Assembly: GCA_963789005.1 (NCBI GenBank)
Contig: CAWBIZ010000004.1
Coordinates: forward strand, 186,001 to 250,000
From: DASSUW01 sp963789005
GTDB taxonomy: Bacteria; Actinomycetota; Thermoleophilia; Solirubrobacterales; Solirubrobacteraceae
Reading direction: 5' to 3'
DNA length: 64,000 nucleotides
Position numbers and translations under genes: made by a program
Part shown: piece by piece, positions 1 through 7,299 of the stretch
How the letters are laid out: every line of letters begins with the position of its first letter
How positions within the stretch are numbered: position 1 is the first letter of the stretch
Notes under the pieces: model-generated
Told to the model about the DNA's origin: nothing
The model's database searches: none
The model's input: the letters and a program-made list of their open reading frames with translations, nothing else

Positions 1-806
1 GCGTGATCCTGATCGTCGTCTGCCTGACCGCCGGCTGCGTGCTGCTGATGTGGATGGGCGAGCTGATCACCCAGCGCGGCATCGGCAACGGCATCTCGCT
101 GATGATCTTCGCCTCGATCGTGTCGGGCCTGCCGAACGGGATCCAGGCATGGTGGACGAACCCCGACCAGGTCTTCAGGGTCATCATGCCGTTCCTCGCG
201 CTCTTCATCATCGCGGCGATCGTGTTCGTGCAGGAGGGCCAGCGGCGGATCCCGATCCAGTACGCCAAGCGCGTGATCGGCCGCCGGATGAGCTCCGGCG
301 GGCAGACCTACCTGCCGCTGCGCGTGAACATGGCGGGCGTCATCCCGGTCATCTTCGCCGCCTCGATCATGGCCTTCCCGCCCACGATCGGCGAGCTCGC
401 GCCGGGCGCCCAGGGCCTCGCGACGTTCTTCAGCCCGAACGGCTGGGCCTACATCGTCGGCGAGACGATCTTCATCATCCTGTTCACGTACTTCTACACC
501 GCGGTGACGTTCAACCCGGTCGACCAGGCCGACAACCTGAAGAAGTACGGCGGGTTCATCCCGGGGGTGAGACCCGGCCGGCCGACGGCCGAGTTCCTGG
601 ACCGCATCCTCGCCCGGCTGACGTTCCCGGGGGCGCTCTACCTGGCCGCCGTGGCCGCGCTGCCGACGATCCTGATCAACCAGACGTCGGCCAACTTCTT
701 CTTCGGCGGGACGTCGATCCTGATCGTGATCGGGGTCGCCCTGGACACGATGAAGCAGCTCGAGGCGCAATTGATGATGCGCAACTACGAAGGCTTCTTG
801 AAGTAG
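1..806 (+). CDS. secY: Preprotein translocase subunit SecY (C-terminal part)
   Basis: C-terminal 267 residues of the channel subunit of the SecYEG translocon in the cytoplasmic membrane. The window opens inside the gene, so the N-terminal portion of a protein normally about 430 residues long is missing and the GTG at base 3 is an internal codon. Visible are the conserved ITQRGIGNGISL stretch, the basic cytosolic loop RRIPIQYAKR, several hydrophobic helices and the typical end QLEAQLMMRNYEGFLK. It leads the secY-adk-map string of the ribosomal block, with adk 13 nt downstream, so co-transcription is likely. Confidence 0.97.
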   Translation, partial: VILIVVCLTAGCVLLMWMGELITQRGIGNGISLMIFASIVSGLPNGIQAWWTNPDQVFRVIMPFLALFIIAAIVFVQEGQRRIPIQYAKRVIGRRMSSGGQTYLPLRVNMAGVIPVIFAASIMAFPPTIGELAPGAQGLATFFSPNGWAYIVGETIFIILFTYFYTAVTFNPVDQADNLKKYGGFIPGVRPGRPTAEFLDRILARLTFPGALYLAAVAALPTILINQTSANFFFGGTSILIVIGVALDTMKQLEAQLMMRNYEGFLK

Positions 807-819
807 GCTGCCCGGCTTC

Positions 820-1488
820 GTGAGCGAGCTCAACCTCATCTTGTTGGGCCCCCCCGGTGCGGGCAAGGGGACGCAGGCGGCCCGCCTGCGCGAGGACTTC
901 AGCCTGCCCTACATCGCCACCGGGGACCTCCTGCGCGAGCACCGCGAGAACGACACCGAGCTCGGCAAGGAGGCCGCGTCGTACATGAGCGCGGGCAAGC
1001 TCGTGCCCGACGATCTGGTGATCGCCATGATCCTCGAGAAGGTCGAGCAGGAGGGCGACGACGGCTTTCTGCTCGACGGCTTCCCGCGCACCGTGCCGCA
1101 GGCCGACGCGCTCGGCGAGGAGCTCGAGCAGCTCGGCCGCCGCTTGACCGCCGCGCTCTACGTGCAGGCCTCGGACGACGTGGTGATCACGCGGCTCTCG
1201 GGCCGCCGCCAGTGCCGCGCGGGCCACCTCTACCACGAGGAGTTCGACCCGCCGAAGCACGAGGGCGTCTGCGACCAGTGCGGCAAGCCGCTGTTCCGGC
1301 GCGACGACGACGACCCCGACAAGGTCCGCACGCGGCTCGACACGTACCACGAGCAGACCGAGCCGCTCATCGACTACTACGATGCGAAGGGCCTCCTGCG
1401 CCGCTTCGACGGCACGCGCAGCCCGACGGAGGTCCACGACCACATCCGGGCCACGCTCGCCACGCTGCGGCTCGAAGAACGACTCTGA
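820..1488 (+). CDS. adk: Adenylate kinase
   Basis: Catalyses ATP + AMP = 2 ADP in the cytoplasm. 222 residues, the long-LID form. The P-loop GPPGAGKGT is at about residues 10-18 and the NMP-binding region follows with DGFPRT near 86-91. The LID carries Cys132, His136, Cys151 and Cys154, positioned like a zinc-binding LID of Gram-positive adenylate kinases. The GTG start at 820 places the P-loop at the usual distance from the N-terminus. It lies between secY and map in the standard order, and map starts 7 nt after its stop. Confidence 0.97.
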   Translation: MSELNLILLGPPGAGKGTQAARLREDFSLPYIATGDLLREHRENDTELGKEAASYMSAGKLVPDDLVIAMILEKVEQEGDDGFLLDGFPRTVPQADALGEELEQLGRRLTAALYVQASDDVVITRLSGRRQCRAGHLYHEEFDPPKHEGVCDQCGKPLFRRDDDDPDKVRTRLDTYHEQTEPLIDYYDAKGLLRRFDGTRSPTEVHDHIRATLATLRLEERL

Positions 1489-1495
1489 GCCACCC

Positions 1496-2272
1496 GTGAT
1501 CATCAAGAAGACCCCCGCGGAGATCGACAAGATGGCCCGCGCCGGGGACATCCTGGTCCGCACGATGGACCTGGTGGCGGGCAAGATCCGCACGGGCGTC
1601 ACGACGCAGGACCTCGACGTCGCGGCCGAGAAGTACATCCGCTCGCAGGGAGCAACGCCCGCGTTCAAGGGCTACCGCGGCTTCCCGGGGTCGATCTGCA
1701 CGTCGCCGAACGACATGGTCGTGCACGGCATCCCCGGGCGCTTCCGGCTCTCGCGCGGGGACACGCTGAGCGTCGACATCGGCGTCGTCTACGACGGCTG
1801 GGTGGCCGACGCCGCGCGCACGTTCGCCGTCGGCGAGGTCTCGCCGGTGGCCGCCAAGCTGCTGCAGGTCACCGAGGAGTCGCTCTTCAAGGCGGTCGAG
1901 CAGTGCCGCCCGGGGAACCACCTCGAGGACGTCGGGCACGCCGTCCAGCAGCACGTCGAGGCCGCCGGCTTCTCGATCGTCCGCTCGCTCGTCGGCCACG
2001 GGATCGGCCGCAGCATGCACGAGGAGCCCCAGGTCGCCAACTACGGCCGGCCGGGCAAGGGCGTCGTGCTCGAGGAGGGCATGGTCTTCGCCGTCGAGCC
2101 GATGACGACCGCCGGGCGCCACATGGTCCGCATGGGCGACGACGGCTGGGCGATCTACTCCCAGGACGGGTCGGTCACCGCCCACTTCGAGTTCACGATC
2201 GCCGTCACCGCCGACGGCCCCCGGATCCTCACGCCCTGGCACGAGTCCAAGGCCCGGATCGCCGCCGCCTGA
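1496..2272 (+). CDS. map: Methionine aminopeptidase type I
   Basis: Removes the initiator methionine from nascent proteins; dinuclear-metal enzyme. 258 residues from the GTG at 1496. The open frame extends upstream into adk, but the family N-terminus (IIKKTPAEIDKMARAG) begins here. Metal and catalytic positions visible: His78 (VVHGIP), Asp94 (SVDIGV), Asp105 (VADAAR), the His of GHGIGRSMHEEP and the Glu of FAVEPM. There is no N-terminal SH3 or zinc extension, so it is the short type I form. The next ribosomal gene is about 830 bp away instead of infA following immediately. Confidence 0.96.
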   Translation: MIIKKTPAEIDKMARAGDILVRTMDLVAGKIRTGVTTQDLDVAAEKYIRSQGATPAFKGYRGFPGSICTSPNDMVVHGIPGRFRLSRGDTLSVDIGVVYDGWVADAARTFAVGEVSPVAAKLLQVTEESLFKAVEQCRPGNHLEDVGHAVQQHVEAAGFSIVRSLVGHGIGRSMHEEPQVANYGRPGKGVVLEEGMVFAVEPMTTAGRHMVRMGDDGWAIYSQDGSVTAHFEFTIAVTADGPRILTPWHESKARIAAA

Positions 2273-2273
2273 C

Positions 2274-2490
2274 GAACGTCAACGTCAACGGCGGCTGGGT
2301 AGGGAGGCTGGCGACGCCGGCGGGTGCACAACGTCAACGTCGCGGCGGGCGCGGTCGTGACGTTGACGAAACGCACCGTATGGGTGCGCAACGTCAACCT
2401 CACCGGCAAGAGCCTCGTGAAGTTGACGAAATGGACCCTCGCCGCGACCCCGGGTTCCCCACCTCCCTTACCCAGCGGCCGTTGACGTTC
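2274..2490. repeat. MITE-like palindromic element with terminal inverted repeats
   Basis: About 210 bp of noncoding sequence right after map. The left end (2284-2307, GTCAACGGCGGCTGGGTAGG then GAGG) matches the reverse complement of the right end (2462-2486) over about 24 bp with one mismatch and one single-base gap; the flanks GAACGTCAAC and GTTGACGTTC extend the match. Inside is a 37-bp hairpin (2362-2398) whose arms read GTTGACG and CGTCAAC and include CGCACC/GGGTGCG. Further heptamers lie at 2332-2338 and 2422-2428. No coding capacity. A second locus with the same core is at 42263-42412. Confidence 0.7.
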
Positions 2491-2966
2491 GCCGACGTCG
2501 CCACCACGCAACGAGCACGAGCAGGGCGAGCGCCGGCGCCCCACGGCGACCGCGATCGTGCCCGCCACGCGTCTCGACGGCCCGCCACGGGCAGCGCTCA
2601 GCGCCCGAATGCTGCGCGTAGACCGCCTCGGCCGGCTGACCCCCCCGAGTCGACGCGGACCTGCACCATCTCCCAGTCGCCGGCATGCCGCCCGCTGCGA
2701 ACGATCCCGCGGTCCTGGTCGTTGCGGGCGAACGCCAGCCACCACTGGCGCCACGGGCCCGCGGTACGCTCGTAGACCACCGGCGCCGGGGCGAACGTGC
2801 CCTCTCGCGCCCCCACCGAGCCGAGCGGCGAGGCCTCGCGGGAGTCGTGCACGACCACCGGCCCGGACAGCGCCAGAGCCATGAGCGCCGCGATCATTTC
2901 CCGATTATCGGGTTTCGCCTGCCAGGCGAGATGCTCCTTCGTCGCACTCGCCTTCGGCGACGTCAC
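2487..2966 (-). pseudogene. Frameshifted remnant of a GDWE-motif protein
   Basis: Two overlapping minus-strand frames join into one recognisable protein. The first part reads a hydrophobic stretch (MIAALMALALSG), then PVVYERTAGPWRQWWLAFARN and HAGDWEMVQVRVDSGG. The similarity then continues in another frame as QPAEAVYAQHSGAERCPWRAVE. The HxGDWEMVQ and AVYAQHSG order resembles secreted or membrane proteins of the Vps62-like/GDWE type, from memory only. The shift lies near 2620-2640, and the 3' end dissolves where the palindromic element begins. It points against the ribosomal genes, in the place where infA normally sits. Probably dead; the exact original extent cannot be read. Confidence 0.5.
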
Positions 2967-2970
2967 CGCT

Positions 2971-2979
2971 TGCTATCCT
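2971..2979 (+). promoter_or_regulatory. Extended -10 promoter for the rpmJ-rpsM operon
   Basis: TGCTATCCT fits an extended -10 (TGn plus TATCCT). It leaves about 127 nt of leader before rpmJ. It follows the gene remnant, so the lower half of the ribosomal block probably has its own promoter rather than relying on readthrough from map. No convincing -35 was found. Confidence 0.45.
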
Positions 2980-3106
2980 GCTCGGTCGCGCTTTGGGCCT
3001 CGCGAGGGGTCTGTGTGCGACGACTTTTCTCCGTCCGGGGGACTGGTAGCGGCAGCCGCTCCGGCAGCCAGAGCCACCTCGTCTGGATCATCAGCCGAAA
3101 GGGATC

Positions 3107-3220
3107 ATGAAGGTACGACCGTCGGTGAAGCCGATGTGCGAGAAGTGCAAGATCATCCGGCGCAACGGCCGGGTCCTCGTGATCTGCTCGAACCCTCGAC
3201 ACAAGCAGCGTCAGGGGTAG
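3107..3220 (+). CDS. rpmJ: 50S ribosomal protein bL36
   Basis: 37-residue zinc-ribbon protein of the large subunit, beginning MKVRPSVKPMCEKCKIIRRN. The zinc ligands follow the C-x2-C-x12-C-x4-H pattern of the C+ form: CEKC, then CSNPRH near residues 27-32. The ATG at 3107 is preceded by GAAAGG as ribosome binding site. rpmJ-rpsM-rpsK-rpsD-rpoA-rplQ is the usual alpha operon order; the next gene rpsM starts 7 nt after the stop. Confidence 0.97.
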   Translation: MKVRPSVKPMCEKCKIIRRNGRVLVICSNPRHKQRQG

Positions 3221-3227
3221 CCCGGGA

Positions 3228-3611
3228 ATGGCTCGTATCGCAGGGGTCAACATCCCGCTCAACAAGCGCGTCGAGATCGGCTTGACCTACATCTACGGCG
3301 TCGGGCGCCCCACCTCCAACGAGGTGCTGGCCCAGCTCGGCATCGACCCGAACCGCTACGTGCGCGACCTCACCGACGGCGAGGTCTCCCAGCTGCGCGA
3401 CGTCATCGACAACGAGCTGATGGTCGAGGGCGACCTGCGCCGCGAGCGCTCGCAGGCGATCAAGCGCCTGATGGAGATCGGCTGCTACCGCGGCATGCGC
3501 CATCGCCGCAACCTCCCCGTGCGCGGGCAGAACACCAAGACCAACGCGCGCACCCGCAAGGGTCCCAAGCGCATGCAGGTGGCCGGCAAGAAGAAGGCGA
3601 CGAAGAAGTGA
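3228..3611 (+). CDS. rpsM: 30S ribosomal protein uS13
   Basis: 127 residues, MARIAGVNIPLNKRVEIGL onward. It sits in the head of the 30S subunit and contacts the P-site tRNA and the intersubunit bridges. The helix-two-turn-helix region (YIYGVGRPTSNEVL) and the basic tail RGMRHRRNLPVRGQNTKTNA are intact, ending in a lysine-rich extension. Its stop overlaps the GTG of rpsK by 3 nt within GTGA, indicating translational coupling. Confidence 0.98.
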   Translation: MARIAGVNIPLNKRVEIGLTYIYGVGRPTSNEVLAQLGIDPNRYVRDLTDGEVSQLRDVIDNELMVEGDLRRERSQAIKRLMEIGCYRGMRHRRNLPVRGQNTKTNARTRKGPKRMQVAGKKKATKK

Positions 3612-4006
3612 GTCCCGCTCCCCGCCGACCCCAGCGCGGCCGCCGCAAGGTCAAGAAGAACGTCCCGATCGGGCAGGCGCACATCAAGACGTCGTTCAAC
3701 AACACGATCGTCGCCCTCACCGACCGCGAGGGCAACGTCATCGCCTGGGAGTCCGCCGGCGGCGCCGGCTTCAAGGGCTCCCGCAAGTCGACTCCCTTCG
3801 CCGCCCAGGTGACGGCCGACGCCGCCGCCCGCAAGGGCATCGAGCAGGGCATGCAGAAGGTCGAGGTCTTCGTCAAGGGCCCGGGCTCGGGCCGCGAGAC
3901 CGCGATCCGCTCGCTGCAGGCCGCCGGCCTCGAGGTCACCGGCGTGAGGGACGTCACCCCGCAGGCACACAACGGCTGCCGCCCCCGGAAGCGGCGAAGG
4001 GTCTGA
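3608..4006 (+). CDS. rpsK: 30S ribosomal protein uS11
   Basis: 132 residues. Forms part of the 30S platform next to the Shine-Dalgarno duplex. After a basic N-terminal leader the conserved core starts at GQAHIKTSFNNTIVALTDREG, and the end DVTPQAHNGCRPRKRRRV is the family signature. The GTG start at 3608 overlaps the rpsM stop (GTGA). rpsD begins 10 nt after the stop. Confidence 0.98.
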   Translation: MSPAPRRPQRGRRKVKKNVPIGQAHIKTSFNNTIVALTDREGNVIAWESAGGAGFKGSRKSTPFAAQVTADAAARKGIEQGMQKVEVFVKGPGSGRETAIRSLQAAGLEVTGVRDVTPQAHNGCRPRKRRRV

Positions 4007-4016
4007 CACAACCAGA

Positions 4017-4637
4017 ATGGCTCGCGACACATCTCCCCAGTGCAAGCAGTGCCGCCGCGAAGGGCAGAAGCTCTTCCTCAAGGGCGAGCGCTGCCTGACC
4101 GACAAGTGCGGCGTCGAGCGTCGCTCGTACCCGCCCGGCGAGCACGGCCGGGGCCGCCAGAAGCAGTCCGAGTACCGCGTGCAGCTGCGCGAGAAGCAGA
4201 AGGCGCGCCGCTACTACGGCGTGCTCGAGAAGCAGTTCCGGACGTACTACGCCAAGGCGTCGCGGCAGCCGGGGATCACCGGCGAGAACCTGCTGCGGAT
4301 GCTCGAGTGCCGGTTCGACAACGTGCTGGTGCGGCTCGGCTTCGCGGCCTCCCGCCGGCAGGCGCGGCAGCTGATCCGGCACGGCCACTGGGCGGTCAAC
4401 GGCCGCCGGGTGAACATCCCCAGCTACCAGGTGAAGGCGGACGACGTCATCACCTTCAAGCCCGGATCCGACGCGGAGACGGTCATCCGCGACGCGACCG
4501 AGCTGGTGGCGCAGGTGCCGGCGTGGCTGCAGGCGGACCACGATCAGCTGACGGCGAAGGTGCTCCGCAAGCCCGAGCGCGCGGAGATCGCCGCGCCGGT
4601 GCAGGAGCAGCTCATCGTCGAGCTGTACTCGAAGTAA
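4017..4637 (+). CDS. rpsD: 30S ribosomal protein uS4
   Basis: 206 residues; primary 16S rRNA binder that nucleates 30S assembly, and in many bacteria the autoregulator of this operon. The N-terminus has four cysteines (CKQC at about 9-12, then C26 and C31) as expected of the zinc-binding form. The S4 RNA-binding domain is at about 93-155 (CRFDNVLVRLGFAASRRQAR). The 70-bp spacer to rpoA shows no obvious hairpin. The ATG at 4017 fixes the canonical MARDTSPQCK start. Confidence 0.98.
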   Translation: MARDTSPQCKQCRREGQKLFLKGERCLTDKCGVERRSYPPGEHGRGRQKQSEYRVQLREKQKARRYYGVLEKQFRTYYAKASRQPGITGENLLRMLECRFDNVLVRLGFAASRRQARQLIRHGHWAVNGRRVNIPSYQVKADDVITFKPGSDAETVIRDATELVAQVPAWLQADHDQLTAKVLRKPERAEIAAPVQEQLIVELYSK

Positions 4638-4708
4638 AGCCCCCGGCGTTCCTCCCCACGCCGGTCCCACACGCTCCCCCGAGAACCTGAGACGACGTTA
4701 GGACCTTG

Positions 4709-5701
4709 ATGCTCGACTTCCAGATCCCCCGAATCACCGCCGAGTCCGTCGAGGACAACCGCGGTCAGTTCGTGGTTGAGCCGCTCGATCGCGGCTTCGG
4801 CTACACCTTCGGCAACTCGCTGCGCCGCGTGCTGCTCGCCTCGCTCGCGGGCGCCGCCGTCACCTCCGTCCGGATCGAGGGCGTCGCGCACGAGTTCTCG
4901 ACCGTCAAGGGCGTGACGGAGGACGTGACCGACATCGTCCTCAACCTCAAGGGCATCGTGTGCCGCATGCACTCGGACGCCACCGAGGTCGAGGCCCCGC
5001 TCGTCGTCACCGGCCCCGGCGAGATCACCGCGCGCGACATCGACCTGCCCTCGGGCGTCGAGATCCTCAACCCGGACGCGCACATCGCCACGCTCGAGAA
5101 GAAGACCAAGCTCGAGATGTACCTCACGATCGGGCGCGGCCGCGGCTACCGCCCGGCCGAGGACAACAAGTCGCCCGACCAGCCGATCGGCGTCATCCCG
5201 ATCGACTCGATCTTCTCGCCCGTCCGCCGCGTGGCGTACTCGGTCGAGCAGGCGCGCGTCGGCCAGCGGACGGACTTCGACAAGCTGACGATCGACATCG
5301 AGACCGACGGCTCGATCGACCCGCAGGCCGCGCTCCGCGAGGCCGCCGAGATCCTCATCTCCTCGCTCTCGATCTTCACCGACGAGGAGCGGATCGAGGA
5401 GCTGCGCGCCGGCCCCGGCGGGATGACCGCGCTCGACAACGGCGCCGGCGTCGGCGGTCCGGGCGCGCTGCCCGGCGGCGGGCGCGCCGGCGGCTCGCCG
5501 ATGGACGACATCCTGATCGAGGAGCTCGAGCTCGGCGTGCGGTCCTACAACTGCCTCAAGCGCGCGGGCATCCAGACGGTGGGCGACCTCGTCTCGAAGT
5601 CCGAGGGCGAGCTGGCGGCGATCCCGAACTTCGGCAAGAAGTCGATCGACGAGGTCATCGAGACGCTCTCCCAGCGCGGGCTCACGCTCCGCAACGATTA
5701 A
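4709..5701 (+). CDS. rpoA: RNA polymerase alpha subunit
   Basis: 330 residues. The N-terminal assembly domain (about 1-235; FGYTFGNSLRRVLLASL) dimerises to nucleate the polymerase. A glycine-rich linker (GGPGALPGGGRAGGS, about 250-265) leads to the C-terminal helix-hairpin-helix domain that contacts UP elements and activators (LELGVRSYNCLKRAGIQTVG onward). The ATG at 4709 is preferred over the TTG directly before it because it restores MLDFQIPRI. rplQ follows after 31 nt. Confidence 0.98.
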   Translation: MLDFQIPRITAESVEDNRGQFVVEPLDRGFGYTFGNSLRRVLLASLAGAAVTSVRIEGVAHEFSTVKGVTEDVTDIVLNLKGIVCRMHSDATEVEAPLVVTGPGEITARDIDLPSGVEILNPDAHIATLEKKTKLEMYLTIGRGRGYRPAEDNKSPDQPIGVIPIDSIFSPVRRVAYSVEQARVGQRTDFDKLTIDIETDGSIDPQAALREAAEILISSLSIFTDEERIEELRAGPGGMTALDNGAGVGGPGALPGGGRAGGSPMDDILIEELELGVRSYNCLKRAGIQTVGDLVSKSEGELAAIPNFGKKSIDEVIETLSQRGLTLRND

Positions 5702-5732
5702 AGAAACACCGACCCGCCCCCACCCACCCACC

Positions 5733-6089
5733 ATGCGCCACCAAAAAACCCGGCACAAGCTCTCGCGCACCGCCTCGCACCGGAAGGCGCTGCTCGCGAA
5801 CCTCTGTATCGAGGTCATCGACCACGAGCGGATCCGGACCACCGAGGCCAAGGCCAAGGCGGTCAAGCCGGAGATCGAGAAGCTGATCACGCTGGCCCGG
5901 CGGGGTGACCTGCACGCCCGCCGGCGAGCGATCTCGATCCTCCAGCACCCGGACAAGGGCGTCATCTACAAGCTGTTCGAGGAGATCGCGCCCCGCTACA
6001 CGGAGCGCCCCGGGGGCTACACCCGGATCCTCAAGCTCGGGCCGCGTTCGAGCGACGCGACCGAGATGGTCTACCTCGAACTGGTCTGA
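5733..6089 (+). CDS. rplQ: 50S ribosomal protein bL17
   Basis: 118 residues, MRHQKTRHKLSRTASHRKALLAN, one of the best conserved bacterial L17 starts; lies near the exit tunnel of the large subunit. The C-terminus (GGYTRILKLGPRSSDATEMVYLELV) is complete. There is no purine-rich ribosome binding site, only a run of CACC, before the ATG. The stop TGA overlaps the apparent CTG start of truA. Confidence 0.98.
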   Translation: MRHQKTRHKLSRTASHRKALLANLCIEVIDHERIRTTEAKAKAVKPEIEKLITLARRGDLHARRRAISILQHPDKGVIYKLFEEIAPRYTERPGGYTRILKLGPRSSDATEMVYLELV

Positions 6090-6802
6090 CCGCCAAGCTC
6101 ACCCTGCAATATGACGGTGGCCCGTTCGCGGGCTGGGCCGTCCAGCCGGGGAAGCGGACGGTGGAGGGGGAGCTGGCGCGGGCGCTCGAGGTCGTGCTGC
6201 GGCAACCCGTCGACCTCGTGGTCGCCGGCCGCACCGACCGCGGCGTGCACGCGCTCGGGCAGGTCGTCTCCTACGACGGGCCGCTGCCGCTCCTGCGCTC
6301 CGTCAACGCGCTGCTGCCCGACGAGGTGGCGGTCCTCGCCACCGAGGAGATGCCCGGCGGCTTCAGCGCGCGCCACGACGCCGTCAGCCGCTCGTACGTG
6401 TACCGCGTGCTCGCCCGCCGCACGCCGTCGCCGTTCGAGCGCGGCCGGGCGCTGTGGTGGCCGCACGCGGTCGACCTCGACGCGCTGCAGGCGTGTGCCG
6501 CTGCTCTCCCCGGCACCCACGACTTCACCGCCTTCACGCCCGCCGAGACCTACCACACGCGCTTCCACCGCCAGGTGCTGGCGGCGTCGTGGGAGCGCGC
6601 GGAGGACGTCCTGTCCTTCCGGATCGAGGCCGACAGCTTCATGCGCGCGATGAACCGCATCCTCGTGGGAACGATGCTCGAGGTCGCCGCCGGGCGGCGC
6701 GGCGTCGACGAGTTCACGCGGCTGCTCGAGGGCCGTCCGCGCGCCGAGGCCGGACGCACCGCCCCTCCTCACGGCCTCTACCTGGCCGCTGTGCGCTATT
6801 GA
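6086..6802 (+). CDS. truA: tRNA pseudouridine synthase A, apparent CTG start
   Basis: Makes pseudouridine at tRNA positions 38-40. The conserved N-terminal strand and loop (KLTLQYDGGPFAGWAVQP) begins directly after the rplQ stop. The only initiation codon in frame there is CTG at 6086, overlapping TGA as CTGA. The next canonical start, GTG at 6161, would delete that essential strand. The catalytic Asp is about residue 51 in GRTDRGVHALGQV. 238 residues from CTG, a normal family length. The CTG start is inferred and needs N-terminal peptide data. Confidence 0.9.
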   Translation: MTAKLTLQYDGGPFAGWAVQPGKRTVEGELARALEVVLRQPVDLVVAGRTDRGVHALGQVVSYDGPLPLLRSVNALLPDEVAVLATEEMPGGFSARHDAVSRSYVYRVLARRTPSPFERGRALWWPHAVDLDALQACAAALPGTHDFTAFTPAETYHTRFHRQVLAASWERAEDVLSFRIEADSFMRAMNRILVGTMLEVAAGRRGVDEFTRLLEGRPRAEAGRTAPPHGLYLAAVRY

Positions 6803-6822
6803 CCGATCAGCCGTCACCGGAG

Positions 6823-6828
6823 TACCGT
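6823..6828 (+). promoter_or_regulatory. -10 hexamer TACCGT, leaderless start
   Basis: TACCGT ends 6 nt before the ATG at 6835, so a transcription start at +1 would fall on the start codon. No ribosome binding site precedes that gene. This matches the other leaderless-looking genes of the window. Confidence 0.35.
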
Positions 6829-6834
6829 CAGGCG

Positions 6835-7272
6835 ATGGACCGGCGGACGATGCTCGCGAGAGCGGCGGACATCCTCGCGGCCTGGAACCGTCAGGACCCC
6901 CAGGGGATCGGGGTCAACATGGTCGAGGACGTCATGTGGCGCGACGTCGCGCTCGGCAAGCCGCTCCAGGGCCGCGAGGCGCTCGTGACCGCCGCCCGCA
7001 AGTACATGATCGCGTTCCCCGACCTGCGCATCCAGGAGACCTCGTCCACGCTCGCCGGGATGCGGCTGGCGCAGGAGCTGACCGTCGTCGGCACGCACCA
7101 GGGCACGCTGCTCGGCGTCGAGCCCACCGGCCGCTGGACCGAGACGTACGCCGCCGTCATCACGACGTTCGACGAGGACGGGATGGTGATCGAGGGCGCG
7201 CTGTACTGGAGCCCGCTGGCGATGTTCCAGCAGCTCGGCATCCTCGCCGGCCTAGCGCCCACCACGGCGTAG
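6835..7272 (+). CDS. SnoaL-like polyketide cyclase/ester cyclase family protein
   Basis: 145 residues with the NTF2-like alpha+beta cone pattern of SnoaL proteins: an N-terminal helix with ILAAWNRQDP, then WRDVALGKPLQGREALVTAARKY, AFPDLRIQETSS, and a final strand pair with GRWTETYAAVITTFDEDGMV. Members bind small hydrophobic molecules or isomerise polyketide-like substrates; here the substrate is unknown. The ATG at 6835 was chosen because the upstream open frame lies within truA and because a TACCGT hexamer sits 6 nt before it. It lies alone between truA and surE. Confidence 0.75.
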   Translation: MDRRTMLARAADILAAWNRQDPQGIGVNMVEDVMWRDVALGKPLQGREALVTAARKYMIAFPDLRIQETSSTLAGMRLAQELTVVGTHQGTLLGVEPTGRWTETYAAVITTFDEDGMVIEGALYWSPLAMFQQLGILAGLAPTTA

Positions 7273-7281
7273 GCGCCCCTC

Positions 7282-7287
7282 TATCCT
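7282..7287 (+). promoter_or_regulatory. -10 hexamer TATCCT for surE-ligA
   Basis: TATCCT lies 12 nt before the surE ATG, giving a 5' untranslated region of only a few nucleotides. The same hexamer is at 2974, upstream of rpmJ. Confidence 0.45.
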
Positions 7288-7299
7288 GCGGCGGAGCCG

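Noticed and set aside
2797..3285. 162-codon frame covering the rpmJ region as a hidden infA
   Set aside because: No IF-1 like sequence (no OB-fold pattern, no DxIExxGxV start); it is a shadow frame over rpmJ.
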